Assembly: GCA_024195265.1 (NCBI GenBank)
Contig: JAJLRJ010000002.1
Location: forward strand, 52,444,043-52,508,042
Source: Dendrophyllia cribrosa
Taxonomy: Eukaryota; Cnidaria; Anthozoa; Scleractinia; Dendrophylliidae
Length of the DNA stretch: 64,000 nucleotides
Reading direction: 5' to 3'
Part shown: positions 35,001 through 46,321 of the stretch, piece after piece
Numbering within the stretch: the stretch's first letter is position 1
Layout: every line of letters begins with the position of its first letter
Translations under genes and position numbers: made by a program
Notes under the pieces: generated by a model
The model's database searches: none
What the model saw: only the letters and a program-made list of their open reading frames with translations
Told to the model about the DNA's origin: nothing

Positions 35001-36051
35001 TAAAGAACTTCAGAAATCCAAGATGGCGGATCCATTGTGCGGAACCGCAAAGGAGACAGTTTTACCCTCTAGGTTTCATTGTCATAGCCTTAAGAGCAAA
35101 TCCGTGCAAAAATCAAACATTACACGGCAAAGTTAAAAAACTAAAATTCGCTCTTCTTTTGCATACAGGTAGCCTTTAGCAAGTATACAACTGCTGTGTA
35201 TTTTTTTTTCTTGAAAAATTTATTTGTTTCTGGGAAAAAGAAAACATTTCGTTTTAAGCCCCGGGTTCGATTTGGCGGCACCAAACAGGCTTAAAATAAG
35301 TCATGATTCACTCGACTCGCGTATCAAAACTACTGCGCTAGTAAAAGCTGTCATAGTTCCAATTTGTTGTACAACTTGTCATAGTCTAAACACCATGATT
35401 TCATAAAAATTAGATTAATCTAAGTATTCAAGGGAAGTCAAAAGCTTATGGCTCTTCGGTGCTCCGTAAAACGGTAGGCGAAAAACAACGATGATTTTGA
35501 GCATGTGCTTTTGTTTAGAATTTCGTAATATTAAGAATAACAATACTAGAGTTGACAATCTTTCAAAATATGTAAAGTTTAGGTTGGGGAAATGAATTTG
35601 GAATTTTTAAGAATTTGTTGAAAATCGTGAACGAAAGACATAAAATCACGCAATCTTGTGTATGCGTGACCAACAACAAAAACAATAAAAATGTTTGTCC
35701 TTGATAAATCTTGGCAATTAAACTCTGACGCGAAAAAACAATGCAAATATACAAACCTTAACTTGGATATGACATTCTTGGATGTCCAAAGTGTTTCGTT
35801 TTGCCGTCTGTTAAATTTCATTCGTGAAGTTTTTCATGAACAGTGAAGATCAGTGAAGCCCCTCCGTAAAAACTGAAATCTTAAATTAAGATATTATCCT
35901 TTTTAGGCAATATGTATGCAGTCTTAAAATAAGATCGCTTTAGTCTTTTATTAAGACAACACTCACCTTAGTTAAGACAGGGTCATCTTCAATTCAGTCT
36001 AACACTATTATACGCCTCTTAAATTAATACAGAAGTGGATCTTACTTTAAA
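32040..36051. other. Long gene-free stretch
   Basis: No coding sequence, RNA gene or clear transposon could be supported. It holds a CAA microsatellite (34323-34350) and AT-rich sequence. A short possible exon near 33905-33980 is discussed among the rejected items. Confidence 0.4.
34323..34350. repeat. CAA microsatellite
   Basis: About nine CAA units. Confidence 0.95.
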
Positions 36052-36557
36052 TAAGTGGCAGATGAGTTTTAATTTAAGATAACGAATGCGTCTTAATTTC
36101 AGACGTATTCAATACTTGAATCTTAATATAAAAATACTTGAATCTTAATTAAAGAAAGCACTTATTAATTTAAGATGTTTTTTATCTTGACCATAATTTA
36201 AGATGCCTTTTTTTAGATTTTTAAAGTAATACCATCTTAATTAAGATGTACCGCTTCTTAAATAGAAATGGAATGGTCACTTAGATTGACGTTACTTTGT
36301 AAGTAAGTGGCAGATGAGTTTTAATTTAAGATAACGAATGCGTCTTAATTTCAGACGTATTCAATACTTGAATCTTAACATAAGAATACTTGAATCTTAA
36401 TTAAAGAAAGCACTTATTAATTTATGATGTTTTTTTTTATCTTGACCATAATTTAAGATGCTTTTCAGATTTTTAAAGTAATACCATCTCAATTAAGATG
36501 TACCGCTTCTTTTATAGAAATGGAATGGCCACTTAGATTGACATTACTTTGCAACGA
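36052..36557. repeat. 253-bp tandem duplication
   Basis: Two copies start AAGTGGCAGATGAGTTTTAA at 36052 and 36305, with a few substitutions and a small indel. Both contain many short palindromes of the TCTTAATTAAGA type, which also occur upstream to about 35880. Confidence 0.9.
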
Positions 36558-38046
36558 TCTTTCTTTGTAAAGTTGGTTCAGCAGATCAGGGTGGTTCATG
36601 CATCGTTAATAAAACTCCCTCCTCCCCCCTCCCCCAACTACTTTATTTAGTTAATTTTATTTTACCAAATTTTTCTTATGAATCATCACCATGACTTTAA
36701 TAATTTTAATTACTGTTTTTTTTTCTTTTCCCTTACAAAAATCATTCTGCTTAATTATTTCAAATTTCATACATCAAATACTATAAGGGACGGACCATTT
36801 AATTTTTGTGTGGGGGGGGGGGGTCCGTCCCTAATATCCTTATTTATAATTCAACGCGTTGATACACTGCCCAAATATGGTAAAAAAGTTATCGATATGC
36901 GTTATGTCTACATGACGTATAACCAGCGATGGCGGTAAATTTAGCATTTTGAAGGAAAGTGAAAATGACTGCTGCCTGCAATTTCTCGTTTTGGGCGAAA
37001 AAGTGCGTGAACTATTAGTTAAAAAAGGGAAAAGAAATATAAAAAGAGAAGAAAAGAAAAGAGAAAAAATATTGTTCACATGATTGGACAAAAAAGGCGC
37101 TAAATTTTCGCGTTGTCGCGGTCGCAGTGTTTCTTGGCGTAGTTGAATAAAAACTGGTTCAAAGTTTAATCGCTCAACAAGAAGTGAAGGAAGGAGCACA
37201 ATTTTCATAAAATTCCTTTGGTAATCATCTCTGGAATATGATATAGACTTGATGCTTCCTCAGAAAAGTTTCTGATCTCGTCATTACGGCTGTAGGAGCT
37301 AAAAAACGAGCAAGTTTGTAAACAACATTGATCGACTCAGCTCGTACTTCAATGTTTGAAAATTCGGTGCTGATGGAAGGGACTAAAAAGCAAAATCAAC
37401 TACAGGTACGATGTTTTAACCGTTTCTTGTATCCTTTACTTCCGAATTTTTGTAAGACATACTGTCCACGCTGCAGTTCTTTTCGACTTTTCGCTGCTAT
37501 GTTTAGGTACGTAGCCGTGTGTTTGTTCAATTTGTTTTGATTCTGAATTGAACTTTTTAAGATACGAAACACTTGTAACTAAGACATTCTATGCCATTTT
37601 TCTGTGTTTTAATTATTGTAGTCACTACTCTGTCCCGTTCTTTAAGTAGACGAAAGCTCTTCGTAGAAACTCTCAGCTGATTGTGTACGCTAAATTAATT
37701 TTCGCGATTAATTTTAGCTTGGCAAAAGTTTCGGCATTCGCTGCTTGTTGTTTAAGAAATGGTGCGAGGTAAAATATTGTTGTAAGCCTTTTTACTTAAT
37801 GAAAGGTTGTATATGTCAAGGAATTTTTTCTAGAAACTGTGATATGTTATCAATATGTTGAATTATAAAACAGTTATAGTGTTCAAGCTTGCGCACTGTA
37901 TTGACAAAGGCGCTACTTTCATTCATGAACTGTGTGATGTTGCAAGTTTCGCGCGGTAAAACATATGTAAGCTTTTTTTAAATAAAAGGCTTGTCGGCGA
38001 TAGTTTTTCTTCAAACTGTGCTTTGTTATCAATGTGTTGAATTATA
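36558..38046. other. No gene recognised
   Basis: Holds a 48-bp hairpin (GGGACGGACC...GGTCCGTCCC, 36788-36833) with a G homopolymer, and a repeated TGTTATCAATATGTTGAATTA segment (37848 and again near 38025). No supported gene. Confidence 0.4.
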
Positions 38047-38165
38047 AAACTATTATAGCGCTCAAGCTTGCGTGATATCGGCGCCTAATTTTAGCCGACT
38101 CGGCCTACGGCCTCGTCGGCTAAAATTAGGCGACATCACGCGCGCTTTTGCGCTATAATAGTTAA
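38047..38165. repeat. Palindrome of about 119 bp
   Basis: AACTATTATAGCGC...CCTAATTTTAGCCGAC and the complement flank GGCCTACGGCC. A strong hairpin, MITE-like. Confidence 0.8.
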
Positions 38166-38888
38166 TTATTGCGCGCGCTCGGCCCTAGGTCCTAATCCAA
38201 GGTTTGAAGTTAAATTGCGCATACACGCAAACAAATGTCGCAAGCAGACTGAATGTTGTTTTTCTTTTCACGCTTGCGGGTCCGCTTGCGGCTATTTTGA
38301 GAATGAAAATGACTATTATTTACGGATGGCTCAGCAGCTTTTAGTCTTCAGCCAGTACAGTTAGTAATCTGTTTGCAGTGCTCTCCCTCATGCTTATGCG
38401 GATTTAGATTGGGGTCAGCTGTCGCTTTAGGCAGACAAGTGAGTAGCAGACGGGTTGGGAGGGCGGGGAAAAAAATCGAACCCAAAGTCGACGGCGAGGA
38501 AAGCAGAGAGAGATGAGAACAAAAAAAGGACGAACAAACCGCGGCGGACTGAACCGCCAGACTGGCGCGAAAAGAGGGCGAGTAGAGTGATCTAAATCCC
38601 TATATACGCTTTGAGGGCGACCGCTGACAAATAGTAATCTATTTACAGTGCTCTCCCTCATGCTTATGCGGATTTAGATTGGGGTCAGCTGTCGCAACAA
38701 GCCATCAAGCAATCTCGCAGATATACACCTCCAAAATACCCCCAAAACTAAACAAAAACCCCCAAAACTAAACACCCAAACCCAAAACCCAAAACGAAAA
38801 TCTGAAGAGGCACTACGAGACCAGGATTCGAAATGACGGTGAAGCCCTCCGGCAACGAAGCGCCTTGGGTCACGAAAGCCCATCATGG
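38164..38888. repeat. Spacer with a 50-bp direct repeat
   Basis: CAGTGCTCTCCCTCATGCTT...GTCAGCTGTCGC occurs at 38378-38428 and 38646-38695. The two ORFs on - that end in the same residues arise from this duplication. No gene supported. Confidence 0.7.
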
Positions 38889-40430
38889 AAATAATAATAA
38901 TAATAAAAATAATTTACATAGCGCTATTCAGCTAGTCTTCCATAGCGCTTTACAATCATTATGCTAAGGTAAAAACTAAAATATAAAAATACATTTACAG
39001 TTCTGAAAAATATTAATACATGTTAGAGAAATAAAATAAAAGAATTACAGCTATTTCAATTAACGTTGTCGGATGAAAGCTTTAAGCCTACAAGCCAAGA
39101 CCGCATGGTAGTATAGGATTTTTATGAATAAATTCACCATAATCAACAATAGGGAGCTAAAGCAACTACGACAACAGCACCAAGGATTCTTTCCATAGAA
39201 ACTACTTTGCAGTTCTTCCTATTTGTTTAGTTTGTCTAACGTGACGGGATTGTCCGGGAGCTTAATTTGTAAGGACGGCTTTCAAGTTCAAATGGAAATT
39301 TGATCATTTGACGTTGTTGTTTTGCAGTGAACGGCAAAGAAAGGTACCAAAATGTAAAACGCACGTGCAGAGGCATTGTTTTAGCTAATTAAACCTATTG
39401 TTTTTGCAGTTCTCGCTGCCTCCGCCGTCGTGGCTGCTTAATTATCTTCCCACATAGTCAAATAAAGGAACGCTTCGAGGGCAAGATGATTCGTATCGGT
39501 TTTTGTTTTCTCCTTTAAAAAAATGATGCAAACGTCTTTAGTACTGTCGCCCATTTTCCGTCGCGCCCGCACTGACAACCGGAATCTAGTATGGTTATTT
39601 ACAACTACCCATACTGCCTTGCGGTCTTGGCTTTGCGCTTCCATCCGACAACGTTAATTGAAATAGCTGTATACTAAAAATAAAGGTTAAAAGTCATAAG
39701 CTTCTTTAAAAAGACAAGTTTTAAAATTCTTCTTAAAAATAGCTACCGATGGGGATTTTCGAAGGCTAAGAGGCAAGTCATTCCATAGTCTTCTAGTTGG
39801 CGCAGCAGCGCTGAACGCCCGGTCTCCACAAGTCTAAAGTTTAGCCAGTGGCACTGTGAGCAGTTCTTGGACATTGGAACGTAATGACCTAGAGAACCTT
39901 CGATAACTCAGCAGACTAGAAATGTAAGACGGTGCTTTGCCATGAAGTGCTTTATGAACTAATAACAATAGTACTAGCTTAAACGTCAATTGGGGTAATA
40001 TAAGCATATTTTCTTGCTAACGTAACAATGCGAGCTGCAGTATTTTAACACACTGTAATCTACAAATTAAATATTAGGGAATGCCATACAGAAGTGAGTT
40101 ACAATAGTCAAGCTTGGAACCAATGAAAGGGTGAACGAGAATTTCAGCAGAGTCCTGAGTGAGATTTTTGCGAATCTTTGCTAAGTTCTTGAGATGGCAA
40201 TTTGCTTCATTACATATCTTTTCCACATGTTGTTCCACACAGAGGCAATGTACTCAACTCCGACCTGAACATATTCAAGATCTAGTCTACGTCGAAATTT
40301 GGAGCTAATGACAACGAGTTCGGTTTTGTTATGATTAAGTTTCAATAAGAGTTATTACACATTCAACGGTCTATGTCCTCGACACAGCGTTCAACACGGA
40401 ACTTTACCTCTTCAAGGTGAGCACAGCAAA
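38889..40430 (-). pseudogene. CR1/L2-type LINE relic, 3-prime half
   Basis: On - one can read, with stops and shifts, HNKTELVVISSKFRRRLD near 40320, SKLDYCNSLLYGIP near 40090, VHKALHGKAPSYISSLL near 39950, and GDRAFSAAAPTRRLWNDLP...FKKNFKTCLFK at 39700-39830. These are the successive end blocks of a LINE reverse transcriptase ORF. The 3-prime tail has the typical TGTAAAGCGCTATGGAAG motif and ends in an ATT microsatellite at 38889. A 622-bp DNA transposon (39048-39669) interrupts the tail. It is dead. Confidence 0.7.
39048..39669. mobile_element. 622-bp DNA transposon, TA target, 28-bp TIRs
   Basis: CAGCTATTTCAATTAACG...CGG at the left and its exact complement at the right; TA lies on both sides. 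It sits inside the LINE 3-prime tail, which resumes directly after it. No transposase; non-autonomous. mariner-like by its TA target only. Confidence 0.8.
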
Positions 40431-40441
40431 TCAGTCTTAAA

Positions 40442-40443
<2 letters not shown>

Positions 40444-40508
<65 letters not shown>
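40444..40508. repeat. TA microsatellite at PLE end
   Basis: About 32 TA units directly abutting the 3-prime end of PLE copy A. Confidence 0.95.
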
Positions 40509-40514
<6 letters not shown>

Positions 40515-40609
40515 TCTCACGAACATCCAATGAGTAAAGATTTGATCTTCATAATAAAAATATACTTAACATGAATGAAGACAAAATTTTTTGTTGTAAA
40601 TCACCTATA

Positions 40610-40638
40610 TTTCGACCGGGTACACCGGCCTTCTTCAG
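40610..40638 (-). ncRNA. Hammerhead-like core, PLE copy A tail
   Basis: On -: CTGAAGA, a GGCCGG/CCGGTC stem with a short loop, then GAAA. Stems I and III are weak by eye. Identical cores are at 44142-44170 and 46248-46276. Confidence 0.5.
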
Positions 40639-40750
40639 GGTGAGTGACCATTACAAACGCGAAACACCACTGATGCAAGCAGCTGATACTAGCGCGCGCG
40701 TTTTAAACCGTTAAAATACGCGTTACATTCCTGCGCGTGCATTAAAGATT

Positions 40751-43700
40751 TCAATAACTTCTCTCTCGAACCGCGCGGTTCTGAGAATAGAAAAAGTCAC
40801 TCTCGTTTAAACCATGCGGCTTGAGGCTCTTCAGCCTATACGCCCATTGTCCCTCTTTCTGTAACAATTCCCTTTCGTTTGCAACTCTATCAATGAGCAA
40901 AACGCCCAAGTCCTTTAAACCACGGTGACATTCTGAAGAGAAATGTCGATAAATAAAGTCATCTTTTTCCTTTTGATTGTGTACGAGTTTTGCGTGTCCT
41001 CTAAGGCGGCTTTTGTGATTGTTGAACCTTAACCTAAACTTCGTCATTGTCGATCCCACATACTGCATACCACACACCTTACAAAAAATTAAATAAATGA
41101 CGTTTTTTGAGTTACAATCTAGGTTATAGTTAATGGAGTATGTCTTTCCCGTGACATGACTTGTGAACTTATTGTCCAGACTCAAATAATTACATACATC
41201 ACATCGTCTGTCTCTACATTTGACAGTTCCTCTCGCTATCCGTTGCGTTGGCTTCAACTTCGCATGAACTAGGTAATCCCTCAGATTCTTGGGTCGTCTA
41301 AAAGCAACCATCGGTAGATTGGGTACTGCGTTCCTGCACCTTTCGGAGCAATGCAGCACTGGTTGCAACTCCTTAATTAGTCCTCCAATGTTCGGCAGGC
41401 TGGGGTGGTATGTCGTGACAAATGGTATCCTGTCATTTTTTTCTTTGATATAGGGCGCCAATACCTCCTCCCTGGATTTATTCCTCGCTTTTCGGATTTG
41501 TGCTTTTACGAAGTTTTTCTTGTATCCTCGGGCCATTAAAAAGTGACAAAGTTCCCTTGATCTTAGCTTAAAGGTTTCCAACGAAGAACATATTCTTCTT
41601 ATTCTGGTGGCTTGGGCATATGGTATGCCTTCTTTACAATGTTTTGGGTGGCATGAGGTTGAAAACAAGTACTGATGTTTGTCTGTCGGCTTGGTGTATA
41701 AATCCGTTTCTATCTTGCCCCCGTCGTTGATTACTTGAACATCCAATAAATTAATCTTGTCCCGCGACCAATTCCATGTAAACTTGATGGTTTCGTGGGC
41801 TGTGTTTATGTAATTTAAAAACTCAATGAGTTCTTCCTCGCCTTTAGTCCACACAACGAAAATATCGTCAATGTATCTCCACCAGATGTCTGGTTTTACC
41901 CGTGCTTCAGAGAGCAGCTTTCTTTCCAAAGAATCCATAAACAAAATTGCGTATGCAGGCGCCATTTTCGTGCCAATAGCTGTCCCCAATTTTTGCAGGT
42001 AATGTTTTTCATTAAACTCGAAATTGTTGTTCTTAAGGACAAGTTCTGCCAAGTCGACTATGGCGTCCGTCGATATTTCTTGATCTTCTCTCCTATTCAA
42101 CGTTTCCTTTATGGCTACAAGTCCTTCGTTATGGGGTATGTGGGGATACAAGCCTACCACATCTATGGTGACTAGTATTGCTTCCTTTGGGAGTGTACCA
42201 ATGTCAATGAGTTTCCTTAGAAAGTCATTTGTATCTTTAACGTACGATGGAACTGAGGTAACTAAAGGCTTTAAATGGTGATCAACAAAGGCCGATATCC
42301 TCTCTGTAGGAGTATTACAACCAGAAATTACTGGTCTTCCTGGACAACCCTTCTTGTGTAATTTCGGTAAAAGGTAGAAACGTCCCGCTTTTGCTGTGCT
42401 ATTGACTAATAAATACTCCAAAGTACTATCATTTATCTGTCCATCTGACCGCAAACTTCTAACCCGTTGGTTTATTATCTCAATCATGTCTTCAGTGGGA
42501 TCCCCTTCTAGTGAAACATAAACTTCTCCGTCATTTAACTGGCGCATCGCTTCTCTGATATATCTATTTTTGTCCATTATTACCACCGCTGATCCTTTGT
42601 CCGCTTGTTTGATAACAATGTCCTCATAACGTTTTAAGTTTTTCAAAGCTTCCTGTTCTTCTTTAGTAAGGTTCCGATAGGTTCTTTTACTGAGATTACT
42701 CTCTAAAATTTTTCTTTCTAGAGCAACCGCGTATGCTTCTAGGGCTAAATCTCGATTTCTCTCTGGACACCAATCTGATTTCTTTCTAAACGCCGGCACA
42801 TCCGAAAAATCCCCATCCACTTCTTCGTCTGTGTAAAAATATTCTTTTAACCTCAAACGCCTTACATACTCCATGATATCCTTTCTCAGAGTAAACACAT
42901 CAATTTCTTCTGGTGTAGGACAGAATGACAACCCCTTGGACAATAAGGAGTTTTCTGCTTCCGTGAGTGTTCTACTTGACAAATTAACTACAACATGTAA
43001 TCCCTCAGTATACACCGGCAGATTATCCACAATACCCAAACCCGTATTTTCTACCTGAGGAGCAACTTCAATCACTGGTCTAAATTCTTCGGTAACATTA
43101 CCCTCAGAACTTTCATTCGGAGTACTAAATTCGTTCTCTTCTACCTCAATGTCAGTTGGGTTGTCAATCACTGTATTCTGAAGTACTTCTGTCCCTAATG
43201 CAACGTCTCTCAAATCTACTAGTAAATAATGCGAATTGACTGGTAAAGGGTCGACGCCACATAAATTATCTTCTGGACCTATGTCCTCTATTAAAACAGG
43301 CGTTCTCTTATTCTCAACCTCCTCTCTGACAGACCCTATAGATGTTTCTTCCCCAATACTAACCACATTCTCTAGTAATAATGGCGATTCAGTGGGAAGC
43401 GGGTTTATACCATGGAGATTTTCTTTAGGCCCCAGATCTTCAATGTGTACAGGTGTTCTTTGGTTAGTCACTTCAACCCGAATGTCAGCAATAAAGCGAT
43501 CTATTTGCGAATTAGAGGGTGTTAAGGCAATGTTACTAGCTTCCGTTCCTGTGGCTGATGTCTCTGCAGCAATTAAATCCTCGCTTCGTGAAAGATTGCT
43601 GACACAAAGTTTATCTATCTTAGTTATTCTCCTTTTACTTAATGACTCTTTCAACTTACCACATATGTCCATTATTTTGTGGATTGACTCGTCTCTAACC

Positions 43701-44017
43701 TGTATCTCATAAGACGTGGCAACACTTTTTTCCAGATCCTGAATCTGCTCTGTGATTGTTTTTATAGCTAATTGACATTCTTGGTAGACCAGATCCCGCA
43801 TTTCTTTCGAAGCGCCGTCCAGAACATTTTTCCATTTAATTTCGAATTCATCCGAAAAGTTATCCACGTTCGCCGTTTTGTGTAGTTGCAATCCTTCTGG
43901 TATCACGTCCCTTGTTTTGCAATAAGCAAGAAATTCGCAGTGGTGTTCATAGCGCACTCTCTTCGTATGTAGTTTCAGCAACTTATAAAAGAAGCGTGTC
44001 CTCGTTTCTTCGGTCAT
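40751..44017 (-). CDS. PLE reverse transcriptase with GIY-YIG endonuclease
   Basis: A 1088-residue intact ORF if begun at MTEETRTRF; an ATG 15 codons upstream (44062) lies in the tail of the neighbouring copy, so I prefer the inner start. The N-terminal 400 residues are helical and acidic. LSKGLSFCPTPEEID opens the RT region. Motif A is in VTIDVVGLYP (about residue 620), motif B in GTKMAPAYA, and the catalytic YIDD in WWRYIDDIFVV (about 712). Cys pairs CRDRRCDVC and CKVC precede the GIY-YIG nuclease, [18 protein letters not shown] (about 985), and it ends with [12 protein letters not shown]. It would nick DNA and prime reverse transcription. Everything needed seems present, so it may be active. 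Confidence 0.9.
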   Translation of the reverse strand: MTEETRTRFFYKLLKLHTKRVRYEHHCEFLAYCKTRDVIPEGLQLHKTANVDNFSDEFEIKWKNVLDGASKEMRDLVYQECQLAIKTITEQIQDLEKSVATSYEIQVRDESIHKIMDICGKLKESLSKRRITKIDKLCVSNLSRSEDLIAAETSATGTEASNIALTPSNSQIDRFIADIRVEVTNQRTPVHIEDLGPKENLHGINPLPTESPLLLENVVSIGEETSIGSVREEVENKRTPVLIEDIGPEDNLCGVDPLPVNSHYLLVDLRDVALGTEVLQNTVIDNPTDIEVEENEFSTPNESSEGNVTEEFRPVIEVAPQVENTGLGIVDNLPVYTEGLHVVVNLSSRTLTEAENSLLSKGLSFCPTPEEIDVFTLRKDIMEYVRRLRLKEYFYTDEEVDGDFSDVPAFRKKSDWCPERNRDLALEAYAVALERKILESNLSKRTYRNLTKEEQEALKNLKRYEDIVIKQADKGSAVVIMDKNRYIREAMRQLNDGEVYVSLEGDPTEDMIEIINQRVRSLRSDGQINDSTLEYLLVNSTAKAGRFYLLPKLHKKGCPGRPVISGCNTPTERISAFVDHHLKPLVTSVPSYVKDTNDFLRKLIDIGTLPKEAILVTIDVVGLYPHIPHNEGLVAIKETLNRREDQEISTDAIVDLAELVLKNNNFEFNEKHYLQKLGTAIGTKMAPAYAILFMDSLERKLLSEARVKPDIWWRYIDDIFVVWTKGEEELIEFLNYINTAHETIKFTWNWSRDKINLLDVQVINDGGKIETDLYTKPTDKHQYLFSTSCHPKHCKEGIPYAQATRIRRICSSLETFKLRSRELCHFLMARGYKKNFVKAQIRKARNKSREEVLAPYIKEKNDRIPFVTTYHPSLPNIGGLIKELQPVLHCSERCRNAVPNLPMVAFRRPKNLRDYLVHAKLKPTQRIARGTVKCRDRRCDVCNYLSLDNKFTSHVTGKTYSINYNLDCNSKNVIYLIFCKVCGMQYVGSTMTKFRLRFNNHKSRLRGHAKLVHNQKEKDDFIYRHFSSECHRGLKDLGVLLIDRVANERELLQKEGQWAYRLKSLKPHGLNESDFFYSQNRAVRERSY

Positions 44018-44141
44018 AATTTGAATGCAGAAAATATATAAAGTCTTCTCACGAACATCCAATGAGTAAAGATTTGATCTTCATAATAAAAATATACTTA
44101 ACATGAATGAAGACAAGATTTTTTGTTGTAAATCACCTATA

Positions 44142-44170
44142 TTTCGACCGGGTACACCGGCCTTCTTCAG
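44142..44170 (-). ncRNA. Hammerhead-like core, PLE copy B tail
   Basis: Same CTGAAGA / stem / GAAA arrangement as in copy A. It sits directly upstream of copy A, where in PLEs it could release a 5-prime transcript end. Confidence 0.5.
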
Positions 44171-44282
44171 GGTGAGTGACCGTTACAAACGCGAAACACC
44201 ACTGATGCAAGCAGCTGATACTAGCGCGCGCGTTTTAAACCGTTAAAATACGCGTTACATTCCTGCGCGTGCATTAAAGATT

Positions 44283-45068
44283 TCAATAACTTCTCTCTCG
44301 AACCGCGCGGTTCTGAGAATAGAAAAAGTCACTCTCGTTTAAACCATGCGGCTTGAGGCTCTTCAGCCTATACGCCCATTGTCCCTCTTTCTGTAACAAT
44401 TCCCTTTCGTTTGCAACTCTATCAATGAGCAAAACGCCCAAGTCCTTTAAACCACGGTGACCTTCTGAAGAGAAATATCGATAAATAAAGTCATCTTTTT
44501 CCTTTGGATTGTGTACGAGTTTTGCGTGTCCTCTAAGGCGGCTTTTGTGATTGTCGAACCTTAACCTAAACTTCGTCATTGTCGATCCCACATACTGCAT
44601 ACCACACACCTTACAAAAAATTAAATAAATGACGTTTTTTGAGTTACAATCTAGGTTATAGTTAATGGAGTATGTCTTTCCCGTGACATGACTTGTGAAC
44701 TTATTGTCCAGACTCAAATAATTACATACATCACATCGTCTGTCTCTACATTTGACAGTTCCTCTCGCTATCCGTTGCGTTGGCTTCAACTTCGCATGAA
44801 CTAGGTAATCCCTCAGATTCTTGGGTCGTCTAAAAGCAACCATCGGTAGATTGGGTACTGCGTTCCTGCACCTTTCGGAGCAATGCAGCACTGGTTGCAA
44901 CTCCTTAATTAGTCCTCCAATGTTCGGCAGGCTGGGGTGGTATGTCGTGACAAATAGTATCCTGTCATTTTTTTCTTTGATATAGGGCGCCAATAACTCC
45001 TCCCTGGATTTATTCCTCGCTTTTCGGATTTGTGCTTTTACGAAGTTTTTCTTGTATCCTCGGGCCAT
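44283..45068 (-). pseudogene. PLE GIY-YIG fragment, copy B
   Basis: 261 codons corresponding to the C-terminal quarter of copy A, starting at [13 protein letters not shown] and including [18 protein letters not shown]. The frame is open but has no RT. Confidence 0.85.
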
Positions 45069-45082
45069 TAAAAAGTGACAAA

Positions 45083-46135
45083 GTCCTTAAGAACAACAAT
45101 TTCGAGTTTAATGAAAAACATTACCTGCAAAAACAGGTAATGGATGTTCAAGTAATCAACGACGGGGGCAAGATAGAAACGGATTTATACACCAAGCCGA
45201 CAGACAAACATCAGTACTTGTTTTCAACCTCATGCCACCCAAAACATTGTAAAGAAGGCATACCATATGCCCAAGCCACCAGAATAAGAAGAATATGTTC
45301 TTCGTTGGAAACCTTTAAGCTAAGATCAAGGGAACTTTGTCACTTTTTAATGGCCCGAGGATACAAGAAAAACTTCGTAAAAGCACAAATCCGAAAAGCG
45401 AGGAATAAATCCAGGGAGGAGGTATTGGCGCCCTATATCAAAGAAAAAAATGACAGGATACCATTTGTCACGACATACCACCCCAGCCTGCCGAACATTG
45501 GAGGACTAATTAAGGAGTTGCAACCAGTGCTGCATTGCTCCGAAAGGTGCAGGAACGCAGTACCCAATCTACCGATGGTTGCTTTTAGACGACCCAAGAA
45601 TCTGAGGGATTACCTAGTTCATGCGAAGTTGAAGCCAACGCAACGGATAGCGAGAGGAACTGTCAAATGTAGAGACAGACGATGTGATGTATGTAATTAT
45701 TTGAGTCTGGACAATAAGTTCACAAGTCATGTCACGGGAAAGACATACTCCATTAACTATAACCTAGATTGTAACTCAAAAAACGTCATTTATTTAATTT
45801 TTTGTAAGGTGTGTGGTATGCAGTATGTGGGATCGACAATGACGAAGTTTAGGTTAAGGTTCGACAATCACAAAAGCCGCCTTAGAGGACACGCAAAACT
45901 CGTACACAATCAAAAGGAAAAAGATGACTTTATTTATCGACATTTCTCTTCAGAAGGTCACCGTGGTTTAAAGGACTTGGGCGTTTTGCTCATTGATAGA
46001 GTTGCAAACGAAAGGGAATTGTTACAGAAAGAGGGACAATGGGCGTATAGGCTGAAGAGCCTCAAGCCGCATGGTTTAAACGAGAGTGACTTTTTCTATT
46101 CTCAGAACCGCGCGGTTCGAGAGAGAAGTTATTGA
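45083..46135 (+). pseudogene. PLE ORF with RT core deleted, copy C
   Basis: The open frame covers the end of the RT (after a deletion of about 95 codons compared with copy A) and the whole GIY-YIG domain to [11 protein letters not shown]. The catalytic YIDD is missing, so it cannot reverse transcribe; the nuclease could still fold. Confidence 0.8.
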
Positions 46136-46320
46136 AATCTTTAGTGCACGCGCAGGAATGTAACGCGTATTTTAACGGTTTAAAACGCGCGCGCTAGTAT
46201 CAGCTGCTTGCATCAGTGGTGTTTCGCGTTTGTAACGGTCACTCACCCTGAAGAAGGCCGGTGTACCCGGTCGAAATATAGGTGATTTACAACAAAAAAT
46301 CTTGTCTTCATTCATGTTAA

Positions 46321-46321
<1 letters not shown>
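45086..46321 (+). mobile_element. Penelope-like element copy C, inverted and internally deleted
   Basis: Runs on +, opposite to A and B. It starts at the [16 protein letters not shown] codons, lacks the following RT part including YIDD, and resumes at DVQVINDGG. The junction carries a short palindrome, TACCTGCAAAAACAGGTA. The tail ends in a TA microsatellite. Confidence 0.85.
46248..46276 (+). ncRNA. Hammerhead-like core, PLE copy C tail
   Basis: CTGAAGA at 46248, GGCCGG/CCGGTC stem, GAAA at 46273. TATC and CATC sites upstream are possible cleavage positions, with CACC/GGTG as a possible stem I. Confidence 0.5.

Larger units (their letters stand above)
40509..44038 (-). mobile_element. Penelope-like element copy A, apparently full length
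   Basis: An intact ORF on - is followed by a 240-base tail that contains a hammerhead-like core. The same tail recurs at 44039-44280 directly in front of its 5-prime end, giving the direct-repeat (pseudo-LTR) arrangement known for PLEs. The 3-prime end abuts a TA microsatellite. Confidence 0.85.
44039..45085 (-). mobile_element. Penelope-like element copy B, 5-prime truncated
   Basis: Nearly identical to the 3-prime part of copy A (few substitutions). It starts at the MARGYKKNF codons, so the RT is absent, and it is joined head-to-head to copy C at about 45085. Confidence 0.85.

Noticed and set aside
37350..37406. Possible first exon MFENSVLMEGTKKQNQLQ followed by GTACG
   Set aside because: A single short exon-like segment without supporting downstream exons or promoter.
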